Shown in pieces: positions 22,863 to 34,479 of a stretch of DNA of 64,000 nucleotides. The stretch lies in NCBI RefSeq assembly GCF_032854445.1, contig NC_088298.1, forward strand, positions 9,165,504 through 9,229,503, read 5' to 3'. Every line of letters starts with the position of its first letter. The stretch's first letter is position 1. Below the pieces are notes generated by a model. The model was given only the letters and a program-made list of their open reading frames with translations, made no database searches and was not told the DNA's origin. Position numbers and translations under genes: made by a program. Origin of the DNA: Liolophura sinensis (lineage: Eukaryota > Mollusca > Polyplacophora > Chitonida > Chitonidae).

Positions 22863-23060
22863 CTGTACATCGAAGGGAAAATCATCAAGTTCCAGGTTTT
22901 CCATGAATACTCCCTTGACTCGTCTTTTTTCCACGACAAATGCATGTCCTTCGTCGTTGTGTAGAACTCGGTAACTTATTTTCTCCTTCGGGTCCCCAAT
23001 CGTATTTTCTATATAAATTTTGGGATTCCAGTATTTTTTCCAGTCGATGGCATCCGCCGT
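22863..23060 (-). CDS. Channel gene, binding-domain exon 3 (loop A and FPFD loop)
   Basis: 66 codons, phase 0 on both sides, acceptor ATTTCAG and donor GTAAGT. Residues 7-19 contain DWKKYWNPKIYIEN, the W-x-P loop A motif of pentameric channels. The exon ends LELDDFPFDVQ, the conserved turn that touches the M2-M3 loop during gating. In Cys-loop receptors a Cys lies seven residues before the first F of FPFD and another seven after it. Here those positions are Glu and (in the next exon) Leu, so no disulfide loop can form. This is the main evidence that the receptor is of the Cys-less, prokaryote-like type. The 3.55-kb satellite lies in the intron that follows. Confidence 0.95.
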
Positions 23061-23598
23061 CTGAAATCATGTTTAGTCGGAGTGAAAGGCAAATTAGGAG
23101 CTGTAAGTACAACTGCATATATATCCAAGGCATTGTTTACGAGAGCGATATCCCATGCTACATCAACTGTAATTATAACTACCATGGTAAAGAGGTACTT
23201 ACCCGTAGTAGTTACAATCAATTTAACTAAGATCGCTTTAAGCAACGGGGTCCAGTGGATGATGCCACAAACCCAATTTTGACTTAAGTCGAAATATTAT
23301 ATTAATCTTGTTTTTTTTATCATACAGTACAATACTGGGAAACTAAAATACGCGCATGGCAGTAAATATTCGTGTTCAAGCTGTGTAGTCTGTTGTAAAC
23401 GCTTTCCCTTACGGTGACGTCATGAGTGGAAAACGGTGACGTTATGATGGGAAACCGGTGACGTATTACTCAAACAATGGGAGACATAAACGGTCAGTTC
23501 AGCTTTGATGGGAGACATGAACGGTCAGTTCAGCTTTGACCAGAGTCGCCAATCCGTGGGTAAAGAGCTCTCCATAACATTTGGTCATTCTAGCCTAC

Positions 23599-23727
23599 CG
23601 TAATTGTCTGTCCATCCAGCGCCGGTTCGCGCCATTTGGCCTTGATGACAACGTCGGCCGCATACTGTTCCTTAAGCGTGTCGATTTCTCCCACCTTAGC
23701 GAATTGAACACAGATTTCTACTCGAAT
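23599..23727 (-). CDS. Channel gene, binding-domain exon 2 (first beta strands, loop D)
   Basis: 43 codons in phase 0 between an ATTTCAG acceptor and a weaker GTAGGC donor. It begins IRVEICVQFAKVGEIDT, the first strand of the ligand-binding domain, and contains VVIKAKWREPAL, which matches the W-x-[DE] strand (loop D) on the complementary face of the subunit. The single Cys at residue 6 is not a Cys-loop cysteine. The frame is unbroken, whereas flanking sequence has frequent stops. The next exon follows about 540 bp downstream. Confidence 0.92.
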
Positions 23728-24040
23728 CTGAAATGAATGAGAATAAATGAATCGCATTATACCTCATTGTTATAAGCGACATATCCCCAGTGGTCAAGCC
23801 AGAGGTCAGCGTTGAAGGCTGCAGCTACTATCTACCCTCTCTGGGACCAAAACTACATGAAGTGTTTTAACGTAAATCTGACCACGCGGTCAACAATATC
23901 TTACCACAAACTTTCATTGACCTTACGTTCATCAAACCTTCGTTCAGAAAAACATACACGTATAAATATTATACATAAAACAGAAGCGTATAACTATTCT
24001 CACAAATGACAGGCAGTGTTAATCAAAACCGGACTAAAAC

Positions 24041-24267
24041 ATTTATTTATTTATTTGATTGGTGTTTTACGCCGTACTCAAGAATATTTCACTTATACGA
24101 CGGCGGGCAGCATTATGGTGGGAGGAAACCGGGCAGAGCCGGGGGGAAACCCACGAGCATCCGCAGGTTGCTGTCAGACCTTCCCACTTACGGCCGGAGA
24201 GGAAACCAGCATGAACTGGAATCATTACACTGCGCTAGCGCGCTAACCAACTGAGCCACGGAGGACC
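24041..24267 (-). mobile_element. SINE-A copy with target duplication
   Basis: Minus-oriented, nearly complete, with the tRNA-like head end GCGCGCTAACCAACTGAGCC. It is flanked by CCGGACTAA (24029-24037) and CCGGATTAA (24268-24276), a probable target-site duplication with one change. Confidence 0.92.
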
Positions 24268-24367
24268 CCGGATTAAGTAAGAAGAATCACCTGAAATACC
24301 GTGATTTTTGTTCGTTGGCGCTGAATGCAACTGAAGCGAAATACGCATAGGCCTCAAATATGACGTC

Positions 24368-24842
24368 AGGTTTTGTGACGTCACTCTAGATAGCTATAAC
24401 ATGGCAAAATGGCGTCACCAAATGAGTGGCTATTCACTGACGATTGTTTGCTAAAAAATCTACACCGCTTACATTCAAAGTTGAGTGGTCCTTTAACAAA
24501 CTTCCTGTACATTCTCCGCTTCGGGAAGCGGTAGATCCAGGGTCAATCCTTGATCGAGTCACACCTAAGACCTTAAAAGAGGAAGTTTTAACTTCCTCGC
24601 TTGGCGTTCAGCATGAAGGGGATAGTGCAACAACTAGTTGACCCGTATCAGTATAATGGCTCGGGCCGAGCGGCTTACTTGCCTTCGGTAAGTCGTCTCA
24701 GTGAAGCAGCACTAGATAAAAAAGCGGTGGAAATCCGTCCTGCTACAAGGAGGCACATTACATACACCCTAGGGGTTCCTTCGTCGTCATATGACTGAAA
24801 AATTGTTAAGTACGACATTAAACCCCAAGCACTCACTCACTC
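24368..24842 (+). mobile_element. Element B, long copy 2
   Basis: 475 bp matching 18152-18622 throughout, including the satellite-like 38-bp segment (about 24474-24511) present as a single unit here. It ends AAGCACTCACTCACTC. Confidence 0.92.
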
Positions 24843-25018
24843 AAATATGACACATTATACACCCATATGCACTAAAATTTCAAATACGACGTCAATAGTA
24901 ATTAATTATGACATGTCAGATAATTACTACACGTATCGAAAGGACTTGAGGCTTGACATACAGAGAAGCATATTCATCCTCCATACAATAGGTCACCAAG
25001 CCGCAAAATTTGAATCTT

Positions 25019-25062
25019 ACTTATTTGATTGGTGTTTCAAACCGTGCACTCAAGGATATGTA
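25019..25062 (-). mobile_element. SINE-A fragment
   Basis: TTATTTGATTGGTGTTTCAA and CACTCAAGGATAT match the SINE-A 3-prime end. Confidence 0.55.
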
Positions 25063-25497
25063 CACAATAACTGTAATGTAAGCAGCTGCAAGACATGGTT
25101 TATCGCTGGTCTGTCGGTTTAAAGATTAGAAACACAAATAATACAAATACGTTGCACAAATAATACACAAATTAAGGCGATGAAAGAAAAGATGCGTTCA
25201 AACGCCAGGATTGTTAGTTGACGTGTTTGAAAACAAGTTTTCCACAACAATTCTGATATAAAAGATTCTGCTAAACTACATGTAGCATAAGATTAAGTAT
25301 TTAGCGTTATAGAAATATGTCGGGAAACTGTGCTTATCTCTTCTTTGAAACCCGATATGGGGAAAGCACATTGTAAATGTTCAGAGCAAAGCGGGATATA
25401 ACTACCATGTTTACACAATCCAATTATTAATAATAGCACCATGCTTTGTATTCCGCTTTTAAGCCAGTAAAGTTTCTCACGAATGGTAATTCTATAA

Positions 25498-25556
25498 TAG
25501 CAGTGAAATATTCCTGAGTACGGCGTAAAACACCAATGAAATAAATAAATAAATAG
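25498..25556 (+). mobile_element. SINE-A 3-prime fragment
   Basis: AGTGAAATATTCCTGAGTAC, GGCGTAAAACACCAATGAAA and an (AAAT)n tail. Confidence 0.82.
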
Positions 25557-26039
25557 TAGCGGTTTTCTGTAACGACTTCTTTCCTACTGGTATAGATAAG
25601 ATGTAACAACGTTGTCCCAGTCCCGTCAGGTGTTGTCCAATCAGAATCTTGCTCCCATATTTTGAAAGATTTGAAACGAACGTTTTGATTGGTATTATAA
25701 TTTGGAGAGATGGATACAAATGCTTCCTTTAGATCTAGTAATCCACAAAACGGGTTAGGGAAAGGCTGAACTTGCTTTTGTTCGAATCAGGTCAAATATT
25801 GAACGTGACAGAAGTTAAAAAGTAGTGACATGCGGATGGTGGAGGGTCAAGGTGGCGTAATAGATGGACATAGTTTCATGGTAATATAAGGGGGTCACTT
25901 TCACAAAACTTCGTAAGTCATATTTTCGTAACTTTTTTTGGTAAAATGTGTTGTTTAGTGCCATAGGCGACGTCATTTACAACAGTTAAAAAAACCCACT
26001 GATTTACGAAGTTTCGAACAGCGGACTCGTACATAATTT

Positions 26040-26131
26040 TACAACGTTCCTCCCATCATAATGCTGGCTGCCGTGGTATAAGTGAAATATTCTTGAGTAC
26101 GGCGTGAAACATCAATCAAATAAATAAATAA
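26040..26131 (+). mobile_element. SINE-A 3-prime half
   Basis: CCTCCCATCATAATGCTGGC, GTATAAGTGAAATATTCTTG and the TCAAATAAATAAATAAA tail. Confidence 0.87.
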
Positions 26132-26451
26132 AATTTACAGCGTAATACTCCGCAAACGTTATGAGTTGCAGAAAAGGTTTAATCAAATTCCCATTAAGGT
26201 CAATTGACAAAACGTTTGTATAAAAACTGGCATATTATAACCGGAATCTTAACCCCACTCTATAATCTACGGACAAAACCTTATAAGAAGACGATTCCTT
26301 ACCTACTGGCAAGATTTGGTTATTCGGACCAAGCAGAGCCATGGATCATGGCAAGGAAATACTGCAGGAAAAAGAGCACATCCCCCTGAGGAGGAAATTT
26401 ACCGCCGTTATAATCATTACAGTCAACCTCATGCCGTTCAAATGTGGAAAG

Positions 26452-26575
26452 GTATTGTTTTGAGTTTCCACCCGGTTCTGTCCGGTTTCCTCCCACCATA
26501 ATGCTGGCAGGCGTCGTATAAGTGAAATATTTTTGAGTAAAGCGTAAAACTCAAATCAAGCAAACAGATAAACAT
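26452..26575 (+). mobile_element. SINE-A 3-prime half
   Basis: TCCGGTTTCCTCCCACCATA, ATGCTGGCAGGCGTCGTATA and a diverged A-rich tail (AAATCAAGCAAACAGATAAA). Confidence 0.85.
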
Positions 26576-26735
26576 ATACCGAAACAACCAGTTTTAGAGT
26601 CAGCGGTCTGACACGGCCCAGAATTGAACCGGAAGTTATTGTGGACATTTTATTCCTACAGCCCATTGCAAAGAGAATGTGTGAGATTACAGCTCCGTTA
26701 ACATGCATTGAATATGATGTAAGGCTGCATCTTTC

Positions 26736-26828
26736 GAGATTTATTTATTTATTTATTGGTTGGTGTTTTACGCCGTATTCAAGGATACATCATTTGTATA
26801 CGGCGGCGGTCAGCGTTATAATGGGATA
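26736..26828 (-). mobile_element. SINE-A fragment
   Basis: TTTATTTATTTATTGGTTGG, TTTTACGCCGTATTCAAGGA and CGGCGGTCAGCGTTATAATG: tail and core only. Confidence 0.83.
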
Positions 26829-27051
26829 ACAGTTGACGATGATTTATGCAAGAGAGATTCTGATAATCTCTGATTGCCCTAAACAAATAAAGTCCGGCGA
26901 AATATGCATTATTTGCGCTACAGAATATATGTATATACAAATGTCCTGGGTAATCCAGGTCCCATAAATCAGATGGACTTTAGCAAATAGCACAGGGAAA
27001 TACGTCAAATGAAGCTGACAAAATAGTCTGCCTGTTATATAGTATGATCTG

Positions 27052-27168
27052 TGGGAAGGTACTACAGAAACCTGCGGATGGTCGTGGGTTTACCCCTGGC
27101 GCTTTCCGGTTTCCAACAACCATAATGCTGGCCGCCGTCGTATAAGTGAGATATTCTTGGGTATCAGT
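27052..27168 (+). mobile_element. SINE-A internal fragment
   Basis: ACCTGCGGATGGTCGTGGGT, CATAATGCTGGCCGCCGTCG and TATAAGTGAGATATTCTTGG. Both the head and the tail are missing. Confidence 0.83.
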
Positions 27169-27326
27169 CAAGTTGATAAATGTGGTATGATCTAAGTTTT
27201 CCAATAATGGTGTGTGAATTTCGGTTGTCAGTGTTTGGCCGAAAGGAAACCATTTACCGATCAACACAATATCTGTATAGTATTGGTCAGCAGATGGAGC
27301 AGCACTAGAATCCTTCACAACAGTAT

Positions 27327-27560
27327 ATCTATCACTGATACAGCACTAAAATCTTACACGGCAGTAGCAACCACTGATACAGCACTAAAATCTTACACAG
27401 CAGTAGTAAATACTGATACAGCACTAAAATCTTACACAGCAGTAGTAACCACTGATACAGCACTAAAATCTTACACAGCAGTAGTAACCACTGATACAGC
27501 ACTAAAATCTTACACAGCAGTAGTAACCACTGATACAGCACTAAAGTCCTTCACAACAGT
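27327..27560. repeat. 39-bp tandem repeat (six units)
   Basis: Unit near ACTGATACAGCACTAAAATC-TTACACAGCAGTAGTAACC. As 39 is divisible by three, a plus-strand frame (27214-27612) reads a 13-residue repeat TTDTALKSYTAVV, with a mirror frame on the minus strand. The high identity between units and the lack of flanking coding signals favour a minisatellite over a protein. Confidence 0.92.
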
Positions 27561-27879
27561 TGCTACCTTTGAGGCAGGGCAACCCATTTTTGACAATAAT
27601 GGCAACCACTAAGCCCACGCCATGCATCAGTGATATGAAAGTTGATTTTAAATACAAAAGTTACCTTTTACAGTATGTTTACAGAGACAATGAAACAAAC
27701 TTCCAGTTTTACTTTAATTTACATGTTTCTACATACTGTTATTTGGGCCTCAGTGTTCGCTTCTCAACGTCAGGGAACTAATAGATAAGATTTGCCTTCC
27801 GTCATGGTGCATTCGGAATAGGTTAAAGAAGTGCAATTAGTAGAATATAGAAAACTACGACGACAGTGTGTTAACTCAC

Positions 27880-27987
27880 CACCCCTTGGCAGTTAGGATC
27901 AATGGTTATAGAACATCTTGGGGTGGAGCCCGCGTCACCATTCGCGTCCCCAACAGAAACGCAGGTTGGACGACGAATAGAAAACAT
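27880..27987 (-). CDS. Channel gene, alternative first coding exon
   Basis: An ATG at 27985-27987 opens 36 codons (MFSIRRPTCV... ending DPNCQGV), followed by a GTGAGT donor (complement of 27874-27879). The exon ends in phase 0 on a GTG codon, as the 39.9-kb first exon does, so either can join the exon at 23599-23727. An in-frame TGA 21 codons upstream (28048-28050) and the lack of a phase-0 acceptor show that it is an initiating, not internal, exon. It contains three cysteines and no hydrophobic signal. It lies about 4 kb upstream of exon 2, far closer than the other first exon, which suggests an alternative promoter. Without transcript data it could be a chance open stretch. Confidence 0.55.
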
Positions 27988-28730
27988 GGCCGATTTCCGG
28001 TCCCTTGGTACTGATTGTTGAACATTAAAACCACTGGCTCCCTTCTTTCAAGTAATTAACGGTGTTTTTTCCTGCGAGATTTCTCTGAAAATTCCTAAGC
28101 CAAGATTTGTTAGTCTTATCTGCGTAACTATATTCCATTAAATGAGATTGCATGTAAATGACTTAGTCGGCAGCAGAGTTTTCCGTTCCAGCGGGAATCG
28201 GTTTCGTTTCAGGACCGGTGCAAATACCTGGCATCGTTTTGATTGGTTAATTTTACCCGGTTCCGAGCAGCTAATACACGAGGGCACACACACAATGCCA
28301 GGCGTTAAACCAATACAGAGCTGTCGCTCATTTTAGATGCGCCAGATGAATTTGGTGGCAAATTCCATGTCCTCATGCAGAGATACATCTCTAGAGAATC
28401 AGGTTTTCGCACTACCTCCTATCACTCATTATACATCTCGCCATGTATGTGCCATATAGCCAGGGATTTCGGTCAGTGTCACATCTGCAGAGAGTCATGC
28501 ACTATTAACTTGCGAATAGGAAACCGCAGTTGGCAAAGTTCTTGTATTTACAATTTCAAAAACTGTCTTTTGCAGACAAACAGCTGAACATGTTTAGTTC
28601 TACATTTACATAAAGGGCAAAAAAAAATTACATCACAGGTATCGTCATTTTATTTTTTATTTATTTGTATATTTACCATGGAAAATGGTCTACTTTATTT
28701 TTTTATTATTGTTTGACGCCATACTGTTGC

Positions 28731-28890
28731 AGTCAGTTTCACATACAATGACAATCAGTTTCACATGTATACAATGACAGTCAGTTTCACATGTATACAG
28801 TGACAGCTAGTTTCACATGTATACAGTGACAGTCAGTTTCACATGTATACAGTGACAGTCAGTTTCTCATGTATACAATGACAGTCAGTT
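28731..28890. repeat. 26-bp tandem repeat (six units)
   Basis: Unit near CAGTCAGTTTCACATGTATA-CAGTGA, fairly regular. Confidence 0.9.
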
Positions 28891-29188
28891 TTAATTTATG
28901 GCTGAAAAAAGCCGGAGTACACGTCGAAAACCTCCGACTTTTGACAAGTTACTGACTCTAGTTATTCCATATGGAGTTTAAGCAACGTTACATTACCAAC
29001 TGATAATACATGGCTTTTGAGGTGTCTACAGGGATTTCGTTTGAAGACAGGCTGTTTGACCGTTGCGTGTTTGAATCCACCGCCGGTCGATTCTTTTGCA
29101 CACGGCTATACGTCAGGGGCGTAGCACCTTACGAGGTGATTTACTTTGGTGCTGCCACTGACTCGGAAATCTGGGCGAATTCGTTTTA

Positions 29189-29692
29189 GTAATACCAGAC
29201 ATCCAGCACCTAGAAGTATCCAACTTCCCTATAGCTAGTCTCCACGTCACATCATATACAGCTCGCGCCATCTGGTGGAGAAATATACCAATCTCTTAGG
29301 TGGAAATTGTGGACTGAATCATAATTGTAAACGCCTGCAACAAGAACTGGTCATACCTTGAAACCAAAATTGCGTATTTAAAAACTACGATGCAGTTAAG
29401 AACCCATTGACTATTTTTATGTTTCCTAGCAACTATAAAACAATTATTATCAAAGGCATTGTTATCCTTTTAACAAACTTTCGGTTGTCGTAATTTCAAC
29501 AAAACCGCGTTTGGAACCCATCATGCATCAGCCGTTCCTGAAATGTTTGCTGCGCTATAGAGAAATAGAAAAATACATGGTTGCGCAGATACGTCAGATA
29601 ATGTGTTAGAGATTACAGAAAAGTGTAAAGTGCCGTGGAGACTAGCTATAGGGAAGTTGCATACTTCTAGGTAATGGACTTCTGGTAATACC
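29189..29692. mobile_element. Element with 60-bp terminal inverted repeats
   Basis: 29189-29250 and 29631-29692 are inverted copies sharing CTAGAAGTAT and CAACTTCCCTATAGCTAGTC-TCCACG. The interior of about 380 bp shows no recognisable protein. Likely a nonautonomous DNA transposon, or an inverted duplication. Confidence 0.7.
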
Positions 29693-30380
29693 TTAACGGC
29701 ATAAAACACGAAAAACAAACAAACAATAAAATCAGCCTGGATTAACTCGCCTTTGTGCCATAGCACAAGTAAGGCCCACTTTTCGACTGGCATTAGGTCA
29801 AAATAATAATTCCGTTGATTTATTTGCCCTTTTAAGCAGGGTTAATAACTATTCCGGTCAATGCAGAACGGGTCCACAGCAGTCGTACTCATACTTTTGC
29901 TGAATGGGAGATCTCCCATTCTAAAAAGGGAACCAAATTTATAGAAACTCTTGAAGTAACAATGTCCTCTACCTTTTCATGGTGAAATACAATGTTTCTC
30001 AAATTACTTGTAGTATTATTCAGTTAAGTAGAGGGCATTGCTTTCTTATGAGTTGCGAAAGATGCTTCCCTTGATAGAGGGATGGGGAACTCCACTGGAA
30101 TCGGTATCCACCGGTTTGGAGGACCAGAGGAAACCAAATCTTGGAGCCAGTTGCACTGATTGGGAGTGAGTATCATAAAAGTCAAAATCGTACGACCCCT
30201 TTAACGGTGTTCTGGGCCACCAAACCAGTTCTTGTTCAAAATTAATAGAAAAAAATCAGACCAGGGTATTGATTAGCCCCAAATCAAAAGAAAACAGTTT
30301 TGGAAGGGATATTTCCAGCAAGTTTTGACCTGGATATCTCACTGATATAAAACTTGAGGAAAAAGCTAATAGTAGGCAGT

Positions 30381-30858
30381 AATTAAAGGAGAGGAAAACA
30401 TAAAAATGATGCCAAAATCAGATGACAGAGCGGCATAACTTTGCCAATATGGCCCTTTTTTAATTTTTCTTTTTATGGTGGGTACTGGGACCACCGTTCG
30501 GTATTTATCGTCATTGCGTAATAAAGTTCTAAATAAGGACGTGATGCATGTCTAATAAATTTATTTGAATGCAAATTTGTTGTTTATATCCAAACATACG
30601 CACTGAATCTGAATTATGATATTATTTAAGAATATATTAAAGATATAAATACATTTTTTATCTGAATGGACTATATATAATATATATACAAATAGGTGGC
30701 CCCAAATACCCACCATACAAAACTTATTTTCATGTATCTTTTTCTCTTGAAAGGAAAATCGAAAAAAAAAAAAATTGAAGGTCACATTCACAACTAACCT
30801 TGCCCACTCTTTCATGCGAACTTCATTTGACTTTTGTGTTTTCTCCATCTTCAATACC
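30381..30858. mobile_element. Foldback family E, copy 1
   Basis: Ends GGAGAGGAAAACATAAAAATG on the left and its relative GGAGAAAACACAAAAGTC inverted on the right. Inverted similarity extends about 110-150 bp inward to TATGGTGGGTA...GGGACCACC. It matches 61738-62343 over its whole length. Confidence 0.8.
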
Positions 30859-31104
30859 TAACGCCGTATATTGTGACAGATAGAAATTACAACCTGTGCA
30901 AGCAGCCCAGGGGAAGCATCCTCCAAAAAGCCCCATGCCATTAAAAAGAGAACTCGAATTCAACCATAAACCACTTTTCCCAAACAAAGTATAGATTCCG
31001 GTGAATTAAATAAATTAAGACTTAAACCCATATGACAACAACTTACCTTCATAAAGTATGATGAATATACATTAAAACAGAGCATCACATAAACCAGTAG
31101 ACAT

Positions 31105-31195
31105 AAGTATACTGGATTCGAACTCGAGACCTCATTAGTCAACGGCTTGCCAGTCACTGCGAGCCAGCGCTTAAATCAAGTGAGCCATCGATAGA
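31105..31195 (-). mobile_element. tRNA-like SINE head fragment
   Basis: On the minus strand: GATGGCTCACTTGATTTAAG (A-box-like), then GAGTTCGAATCCAGTATAC (B box). The spacing is tRNA-like, but the stems are not convincing as a functional tRNA. The following body is not SINE-A. Confidence 0.5.
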
Positions 31196-32315
31196 AAGTC
31201 TCACTGTCTATACTTAGCTAATCTCGTACTAACAATATATGGCAAGATACAACCCAACGGCTTTTAAATACAGGATGGCAACGTTACTAGCAGTACAGTG
31301 AGAAATCATTGGAACATCGAGAAGACGATGCAAAGGCCAGCACTTTCGACTAAATTAATTATTTTACATTGTATTGGTTATCGAATACTACACAGTCGGG
31401 TTCAGTCTGCTAAAATGGGATGAAGTTGTGAACGTGGGGAGGGCAAAATGCCGGCTCCCTCATCACGTCAGTACGACAAGGCTCCGTCTAGACGCCCTTT
31501 GATGGACTTAACGTGGACTGCCAGTGATTCAATACATTGGATGTGATCTCATACAAGATTGCCTGAGAGTTTGGTCCGTGTTGATATTGACAAGATGAAT
31601 TTCTGAATACTAATGTGCATACACTACCAAAGAACTAAGCTAGTCAAAAACCTTAATCATTATCTCCGCCTCGTACATTGATACCACAATTCATTAATAA
31701 ATACAACCTGCAATGTCGAAAATTTTCATTTCTGGTGTTTCAATATTGTAGTATTAACCGTTTGAAGAAAAATGGAAACGCTCGATGTTTTTAAGGCAAG
31801 GGAAATTTCTTAAACAAGCAAAATACATGTTCATCCAACAGCACCTGTTTATCAGAAACATCAAAAAAGAGTAGATATGTAACCATTATCACCTTAATAT
31901 TGATTATTATGTAGAATCTTTCAGAATATGGCTATATCGTGTAGACGCATATGATGAAACTGTGAACATAACTGACAGCGCTGAAAACAAAAGCCCTCGG
32001 TTTTAAAATACATGTATATAGTGAGAGAAATTCTTGTCTATTTTTGCAATTGTGCGTGGGGGAAGGGCGTGGGGGGGGGGTGCACACAGCAAGACTGGAA
32101 AGCGTAATAATACCCGGATATAAGAAGCACATGGAAAATAATTCGATGATTTGCAAATCATCAAACAGAGTTACTTCAAAATAGTTGAGTTGAGTAATAG
32201 AAGAAATTCAGCAGTATAAGACTACCGGCGAAAGTGCGCTAACTAGTATATGGTCTTAGCGGTGAATTGACAATCTGGCTGAACACATTGTCAACCTGTA
32301 CAACTGAGAGGACTT

Positions 32316-32465
32316 GTTATGGAAGCCGGATGAGGACATCCCGTCGCGTGCCTCCTCCACTATTCTCGTGCCGCGGAAAGAGACTCGCGACACGAGAACA
32401 TAACCATTTTCGCGCGATTTGCCTGCGAGACGAGGGACGAGATGTCCTCATCTGGCTTCTATAAC
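32316..32465. mobile_element. 150-bp MITE-like palindrome
   Basis: The left end GTTATGGAAGCCGGATGAGG-ACATCCCGTC is matched inverted at the right end by GATGTCCTCATCTGGCTTCT-ATAAC. The interior is GC-rich with CGCG motifs, unlike the surroundings. Confidence 0.75.
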
Positions 32466-32506
32466 TCACCATACAGCCAGTAGTACATTCTGAACAGTAT
32501 ATATGC

Positions 32507-32550
32507 TTGGGGTTTTACGCCGTACAAAACAGTTTTTCGTCATATGAAGA
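32507..32550 (-). mobile_element. Element B tail fragment
   Basis: GCTTGGGGTTTTACGCCGTA followed by CAGTTTTTCGTCATATGA, matching the reverse complement of the B tail. Confidence 0.5.
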
Positions 32551-33222
32551 GAACCGATTCAGATGTGACAACGACATATGACAGTCGATATATTAGTAAC
32601 CCATATAGAGATTATAATTAATTGTTTTGAAACACAAGATTTTATTTCACTTGATTCGACTTTGATTTAACAGTTTATGGCATTGTGAGCCATAAACACC
32701 TGCTGTTCAGATATTCATAACGACAAAACATTTTAAACACCACCTTGAACATTTGAATAGCTCTATTACACACGAGTAAAAGGTTACCTAACTGTTGTTC
32801 TCAAAAAAATAAGTTTGTAGTTCAATATAAAGACAAAAAGTCCTAATGATCCATCGCAGTATATATATGGTCCCTGAAACTCACGTCACCACTCCATCAT
32901 TTGTCTGCATTTAATTCATTGAAAACAAAATTAAAAATTAAAAAAGTAAACATATAGTTTAATAGACAGTTTTTCAGTGGCCCTTCTCATGATGCTGATT
33001 TTATGCTGTCTCTATACTTTAAAGAGGCTATATACCGGCGGTTTTTGTGTAAAAAAATCTATGTTCAGTAATCATCAAATTTTCTTTATTTACCAAAGAA
33101 TAACTCAAAAAAGGACCTTAGCGCAGTATATATACATGTACTATTTAAATAGTCAAATAATCTTTTAAGTTATACAGCAACCCCCATGATAAAATGTTCG
33201 TCCTTTATTTCTTTCAACAAAA

Positions 33223-33445
33223 TAATCTGTTCAGTTTAACAGAAAGTCTGTTGTCTGAGTGACGCTGGAATGTATTCTTCTGTTGCAGCAGATTATTCTG
33301 TTAAATATAACCTGCACACTCTATTAATTCAACACAAAGACCGTATTAGCCTAACAGAATATTCTGTTGAATAACAAAGTATTATGCTATTATAACGGAA
33401 TACATTCTAGCTACACTCTGACTTTCTGTTAAAATTAACAGGTTA
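33223..33445. mobile_element. 223-bp MITE flanked by TA
   Basis: The left end TAATCTGTTCAGTTTAACAG-AAAGTC and the inverted right end TAACCTGTTAATTTTAACAG-AAAGTC match, with further inverted similarity around GGAATGTATTC. TA at both outer edges would fit a Tc1/mariner-type target duplication. Confidence 0.7.
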
Positions 33446-34479
33446 TTTTTTAATGTGCCGTGTGTAAAAAATGCACAGACAACGCCAATATTTTGTGAAC
33501 GGAAATTACTTGACCTATTCCAAAACAATGATAAAAATCCATTGAATCTGAGCTGATCGATTTTCTTTGCTCAAAATCTCCGGCATTCACTTTCTTTAAA
33601 GTAGCGGAATACGTTACATTCTAATATACGTAAAATTTCACCTACTGAAGTGATGTCATGTATGGCCGGTCTTCGCTCAGCGAGTCGCTCGACTCTGTTA
33701 ATGAAGGTCAGTGACATGATCGAGCGGCTAGACTTGTTTCCAACGTGTACAATCCCCAAGAATACTGACATCGAAGTGGAGCTCTACGCTGTTAACAGGT
33801 GTTTCGCTCGAATTCAAAGAACTGTCCTACCGCCGTCAGAAGGCTTCTTTGCACAGGCGTTTACAGGTTGTCTGCATCTCGATGCCAGTGCCGGGGCAGA
33901 AAGCTGTTTTAGCGGCTAATAAAACAGCCCTGAAGCCTGGACTTTCGGGTTAAGTGATTAACTAGAAATGTGCAATATTGACCTCGGACCGAGCTGCGAT
34001 ATTGGCCAGTGTATTTGTGCGGCGATAAGCGTCCCGCTTAGTCTATAACTGCCCCGTCCCCCCAGGGACCAATTCACCACACAGGGACCTTCCATCAAGG
34101 TTGTTATTTAAAAAGTTGGTTATAAAAGTCAAAAACTCCAGCTATCGCCTTATCAACGCCTTGTTTTATTTGTTTAAAATGTCCACAGAGTTTTTGGCGG
34201 CCTCCAGGGACGAGATTTACACGTACTCACCAGGATGGAAATCTGACTTGACATCAGAGTTATTAACACTTGTTCTCGAAATTAATCCGTTGTAATGTAT
34301 CTAACGTTGTAAATCTGACAGAGTTCGAATCCACTGAACTCCGTGTGTTTAAGTTTATTGTTTAAAGTACAACTGAATGAAATAAGCTGAAATTCTTTGC
34401 ATATCCAGCTTGTGACAAGGCACTACAGGGAGCGGCTCCTTGATCTGACTTTAGTGGAACGTTGACCATGTAAATGATG

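Noticed and set aside
23200-23300. Possible extra channel exon with GTAAGT near 23203 (minus)
   Set aside because: Exons 2 and 3 already join smoothly between loop D and loop A. An insertion here would disrupt the binding domain, and no clear acceptor or conserved motif supports it.
33650-33919. Plus-strand 89-codon frame with an overlapping minus-strand frame
   Set aside because: Some stretches look protein-like and weak splice-like sites exist, but no consistent exon frame or domain could be found on either strand.
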